Source: TMP-24 sp031376305 (GTDB lineage Bacteria > Pseudomonadota > Alphaproteobacteria > Rhodobacterales > Rhodobacteraceae). From it: DNA of 15,802 bases. Each line of letters starts with the position of its first letter. Within the stretch, counting starts at the first letter, position 1. Of this stretch, positions 14,266 to 15,802 are shown piece by piece. The DNA is taken from NCBI GenBank assembly GCA_031376305.1, contig JANMDM010000367.1, forward strand, positions 1-15,802, written 5' to 3'. The position numbers and the translations under genes are program-made. The notes under the pieces are model-generated. The model saw only the letters and a program-made list of their open reading frames with translations, did no database searches and was not told the DNA's origin.

Positions 14266-14457
14266 CCCAAAATCTCCCCAACTACGGGCTGCAGCTAGCA
14301 TAGGCGTGTTAAGTTTAACGATTGCTCAACGCGCTGACACAAAGCTGACATAATCCGCCAAGCTTGGAAACAATAAAAATGATTCTGCGGTTCGATATCT
14401 ACTACCTGAGGTAGTTTCGCATTCACACTCGCGGATCGGTGGGCCGACCGTCGCCGA
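14266..14457. other. Intergenic region with palindromes between mutT and the small gene
   Basis: I find no gene in these 192 bp. They contain a perfect 15-bp palindrome, ACTACCT-G-AGGTAGT (14401-14415), a 10-bp palindrome CCAAGCTTGG (14358-14367), and GTTAA-GT-TTAAC (about 14308-14319). The stretch between about 14310 and 14420 is less GC-rich than its surroundings. A promoter for the leftward small gene is likely to be here, but no -35/-10 pair is convincing; TATGCT near 14301 (minus strand) is the best -10 candidate. Confidence 0.45.
14401..14415. promoter_or_regulatory. 15-bp perfect palindrome, possible operator
   Basis: Seven-base arms ACTACCT and AGGTAGT with a central G. It lies 42 bp beyond the mutT stop and 136 bp upstream of the small gene start (both genes on the minus strand). 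A dimeric regulator could bind it. I cannot link it to a known factor, and about one such palindrome is expected by chance in a window this long. Confidence 0.3.
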
Positions 14458-14856
14458 TCAAAGCCAGTCGCGCAGGATCGGAATCAACGGAACATCGGCG
14501 GGCGGCATGGGATAGTTGCGCAGATCACCGGCACGAACCCAAGCCAGCTCTTGTCCCTCGCAGGGCCGGGCAGTTCCTTGCCAACGGCGGCAGGCGAAAA
14601 GCGGCATCAGCAGGTGGAAATCGTCGTAGCTGTGACTGGCAAACGTTAGCGGAGCCAAGCAGCTATGCCAGGTTTCTATCCCCAGCTCTTCTTTCAACTC
14701 GCGGATCAATGCCGTTTCCGGTGTCTCGTCGGGTTCGACCTTGCCGCCCGGAAACTCCCACAAGCCCGCCATGGATTTTCCGGCGGGTCGCTGCGCCAAA
14801 AGCACACGCCCGTCAGCGTCGATCAAAGCAACGGCAGCGACCAGCACAACTTTCAA
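14458..14856 (-). CDS. mutT: MutT-type Nudix hydrolase (8-oxo-dGTP diphosphatase)
   Basis: A 132-residue Nudix protein that probably cleans oxidised nucleotides such as 8-oxo-dGTP from the pool and so prevents mutations. The Nudix box is complete: G38-x5-E44-x7-R52-E53-L-x-E56-E57-x-G59-I60. The preceding AQRPAGKSMAGLWEFPGG and the C-terminal YPMPPADVPLIPILRDWL are typical of MutT of this group. The start is a TTG at 14856: GGAGG (14868-14864 read on the minus strand) lies 7 nt upstream, and the protein then begins MKVVLVAAVALIDADGRVLL as expected. An ATG at 14882, in another frame and overlapping the argJ stop, opens only a nine-codon frame ending exactly over this TTG. It lies 22 bp after argJ and is likely in the same operon. 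Confidence 0.92.
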   Translation of the reverse strand: MKVVLVAAVALIDADGRVLLAQRPAGKSMAGLWEFPGGKVEPDETPETALIRELKEELGIETWHSCLAPLTFASHSYDDFHLLMPLFACRRWQGTARPCEGQELAWVRAGDLRNYPMPPADVPLIPILRDWL

Positions 14857-14878
14857 TCGCGCGCCTCCGGCACAGCTT

Positions 14879-15802
14879 TCATGACCGGTAATCGGCGTTG
14901 ATGTCGATATAGCGGTGGGTCAGATCACAGGTCCAAACCCGCTTGGCCCCACGGCCCAGGCCCATGTCCACGCGGATGACCAGACTGTCACCCTTCATAT
15001 AGGCAGCCCCGTCGTCTTCGCGGTATTTTGGGTTGCGCCAGCCCTTCGTGGCCACGAGGATATCGCCAAATCGGATCGACAAACGGTCCCGATCAGCCTT
15101 GGCGCCGGACTTGCCGATGGCCATGATGATGCGGCCCCAGTTGGGATCTTGGCCCGCAATCGCCGTTTTGACCAGCGGCGAATTGGCAATTGACATGGCG
15201 ATGCGGTGGGCATCCGCACGACTGTCGGCACCGGTGACGGCGATTTCGACAAACTTGGTCGCCCCTTCGCCATCGCGGATCACCTGCTGCGCCAAATCAA
15301 GCATGACCGCTCGCAGACCAGCCTCAAAGTCTTTGGCCACATGGCCACGCATATCAGTGATGGCAGCAGCGGTTGAGCGGCCCGTTGCCGCGACCAGAAG
15401 CGCGTCTGATGTTGAAGTGTCGCTATCAACTGTAATGGCGTTGAACGTATCATCCAGCTGCCGCGAGGCCAGCTTTTGCAATGCTTTGGCGTCAATATTG
15501 GCGTCGGTAAATATATACACCAGCATCGTCGCCATATCGGGTGCGATCATGCCCGAACCTTTGGCGATCCCGGCGATACGGATCATCCCGCCCTCGCCCT
15601 GCACCTCGGCCGCGGCACCCTTGGGAAAGGTGTCGGTGGTCATGATGGCGCGGGCCGCCATTTCAATGCCGCCCCCATCCAGCGCCGCCGTCAGATCGCC
15701 AATGCGGGCGGTGATACGCTCAAACGGCAAGGGTTCGCCGATAACCCCGGTTGACGAGGAAAACACCCGCGACACCGGCAGTCCAAGCGCAACCGCAACG
15801 CC
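14879..15802 (-). CDS. argJ: Glutamate N-acetyltransferase/amino-acid acetyltransferase ArgJ (5' end missing)
   Basis: ArgJ moves the acetyl group from N-acetylornithine to glutamate, and in bifunctional forms also acetylates glutamate from acetyl-CoA, in arginine synthesis. The visible 307 residues are open to the window edge; roughly the first quarter of the usual about 400 residues is outside. Visible hallmarks are SSSTGVIGEPLP near the left end, KGSGMIAPDMATML with the Ala-Thr self-cleavage site (Thr codon at 15527-15529, the nucleophile of the mature beta chain), TVDSDTSTSDALLV, and the DPNWGRIIMAIGKSGA block. It ends DINADYRS, normal for the family. The stop overlaps an ATG (ATGA) and mutT follows after 22 bp. 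The true start is not in this window. Confidence 0.97.
   Translation of the reverse strand, partial: GVAVALGLPVSRVFSSSTGVIGEPLPFERITARIGDLTAALDGGGIEMAARAIMTTDTFPKGAAAEVQGEGGMIRIAGIAKGSGMIAPDMATMLVYIFTDANIDAKALQKLASRQLDDTFNAITVDSDTSTSDALLVAATGRSTAAAITDMRGHVAKDFEAGLRAVMLDLAQQVIRDGEGATKFVEIAVTGADSRADAHRIAMSIANSPLVKTAIAGQDPNWGRIIMAIGKSGAKADRDRLSIRFGDILVATKGWRNPKYREDDGAAYMKGDSLVIRVDMGLGRGAKRVWTCDLTHRYIDINADYRS

Noticed and set aside
14095..14298. Plus-strand frame running through the infB terminator
   Set aside because: It starts before the terminator stem and has no ribosome binding site; the minus-strand frame in the same place is better supported.
1..15802. Mobile elements, CRISPR arrays, defence or toxin-antitoxin systems
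   Set aside because: No transposase, integrase, regularly spaced repeats or known defence motifs were seen on either strand; the gene content is core chromosomal.

Overview
The window looks like a piece of chromosome from a Rhodobacterales (roseobacter-type) alphaproteobacterium. The support is the GC-rich coding sequence, the ferrochelatase and NDUFAF5-like methyltransferase pair, a TspO very close to the Rhodobacter type, an acidic-tailed NusA, a YlxR protein fused to an L7Ae-like domain, and the alphaproteobacterial IF-2 N-terminus. It is ordinary core chromosome: I see no transposase, integrase, phage gene, CRISPR array, toxin-antitoxin pair, defence system, rRNA or recognisable tRNA.

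Layout. At 1-631 there is one small exported protein gene (317-499) with a strong terminator, followed by a nested palindromic repeat of a type dispersed in alphaproteobacterial genomes. At 632-2508 (minus) a methyltransferase gene overlaps hemH by 4 bp. At 2534-4827 (plus) comF, a glutaredoxin gene, a nitrilase-family amidase gene and a MarR-type regulator gene are tightly packed. ubiG (minus, 4824-5564) converges on the regulator with overlapping stop codons and diverges from pip (5613-6581). An AT-rich, inverted-repeat-rich spacer (about 6578-6675) precedes a class C beta-lactamase-like serine hydrolase (6790-8010), then tspO (8078-8530). From about 8566 a promoter and an attenuator-like leader lead into rimP-nusA-ylxR/L7Ae-infB (8696-14068), the core translation and transcription operon, closed by a strong terminator. 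On the minus strand, argJ (5' end outside the window) and mutT form a short operon, and between mutT and infB lies an unrecognised 46-codon gene (14125-14265) whose stop codon sits in the loop of the infB terminator.

How the parts work together. rimP, nusA, ylxR and infB supply 30S maturation, transcription elongation/termination control and initiation factor IF-2, and their leader could switch between a terminator and an alternative fold. hemH and tspO both handle protoporphyrin-type tetrapyrroles, and ubiG makes ubiquinone, so respiratory cofactor genes are well represented. The glutaredoxin and amidase pair may be linked through glutathione. The items most worth checking are the small gene at 14125-14265, the rimP leader, the AT-rich spacer at 6578-6675, and the methyltransferase that lacks the usual SAM-binding glycine motif. 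I did not find a convincing new multi-gene system.
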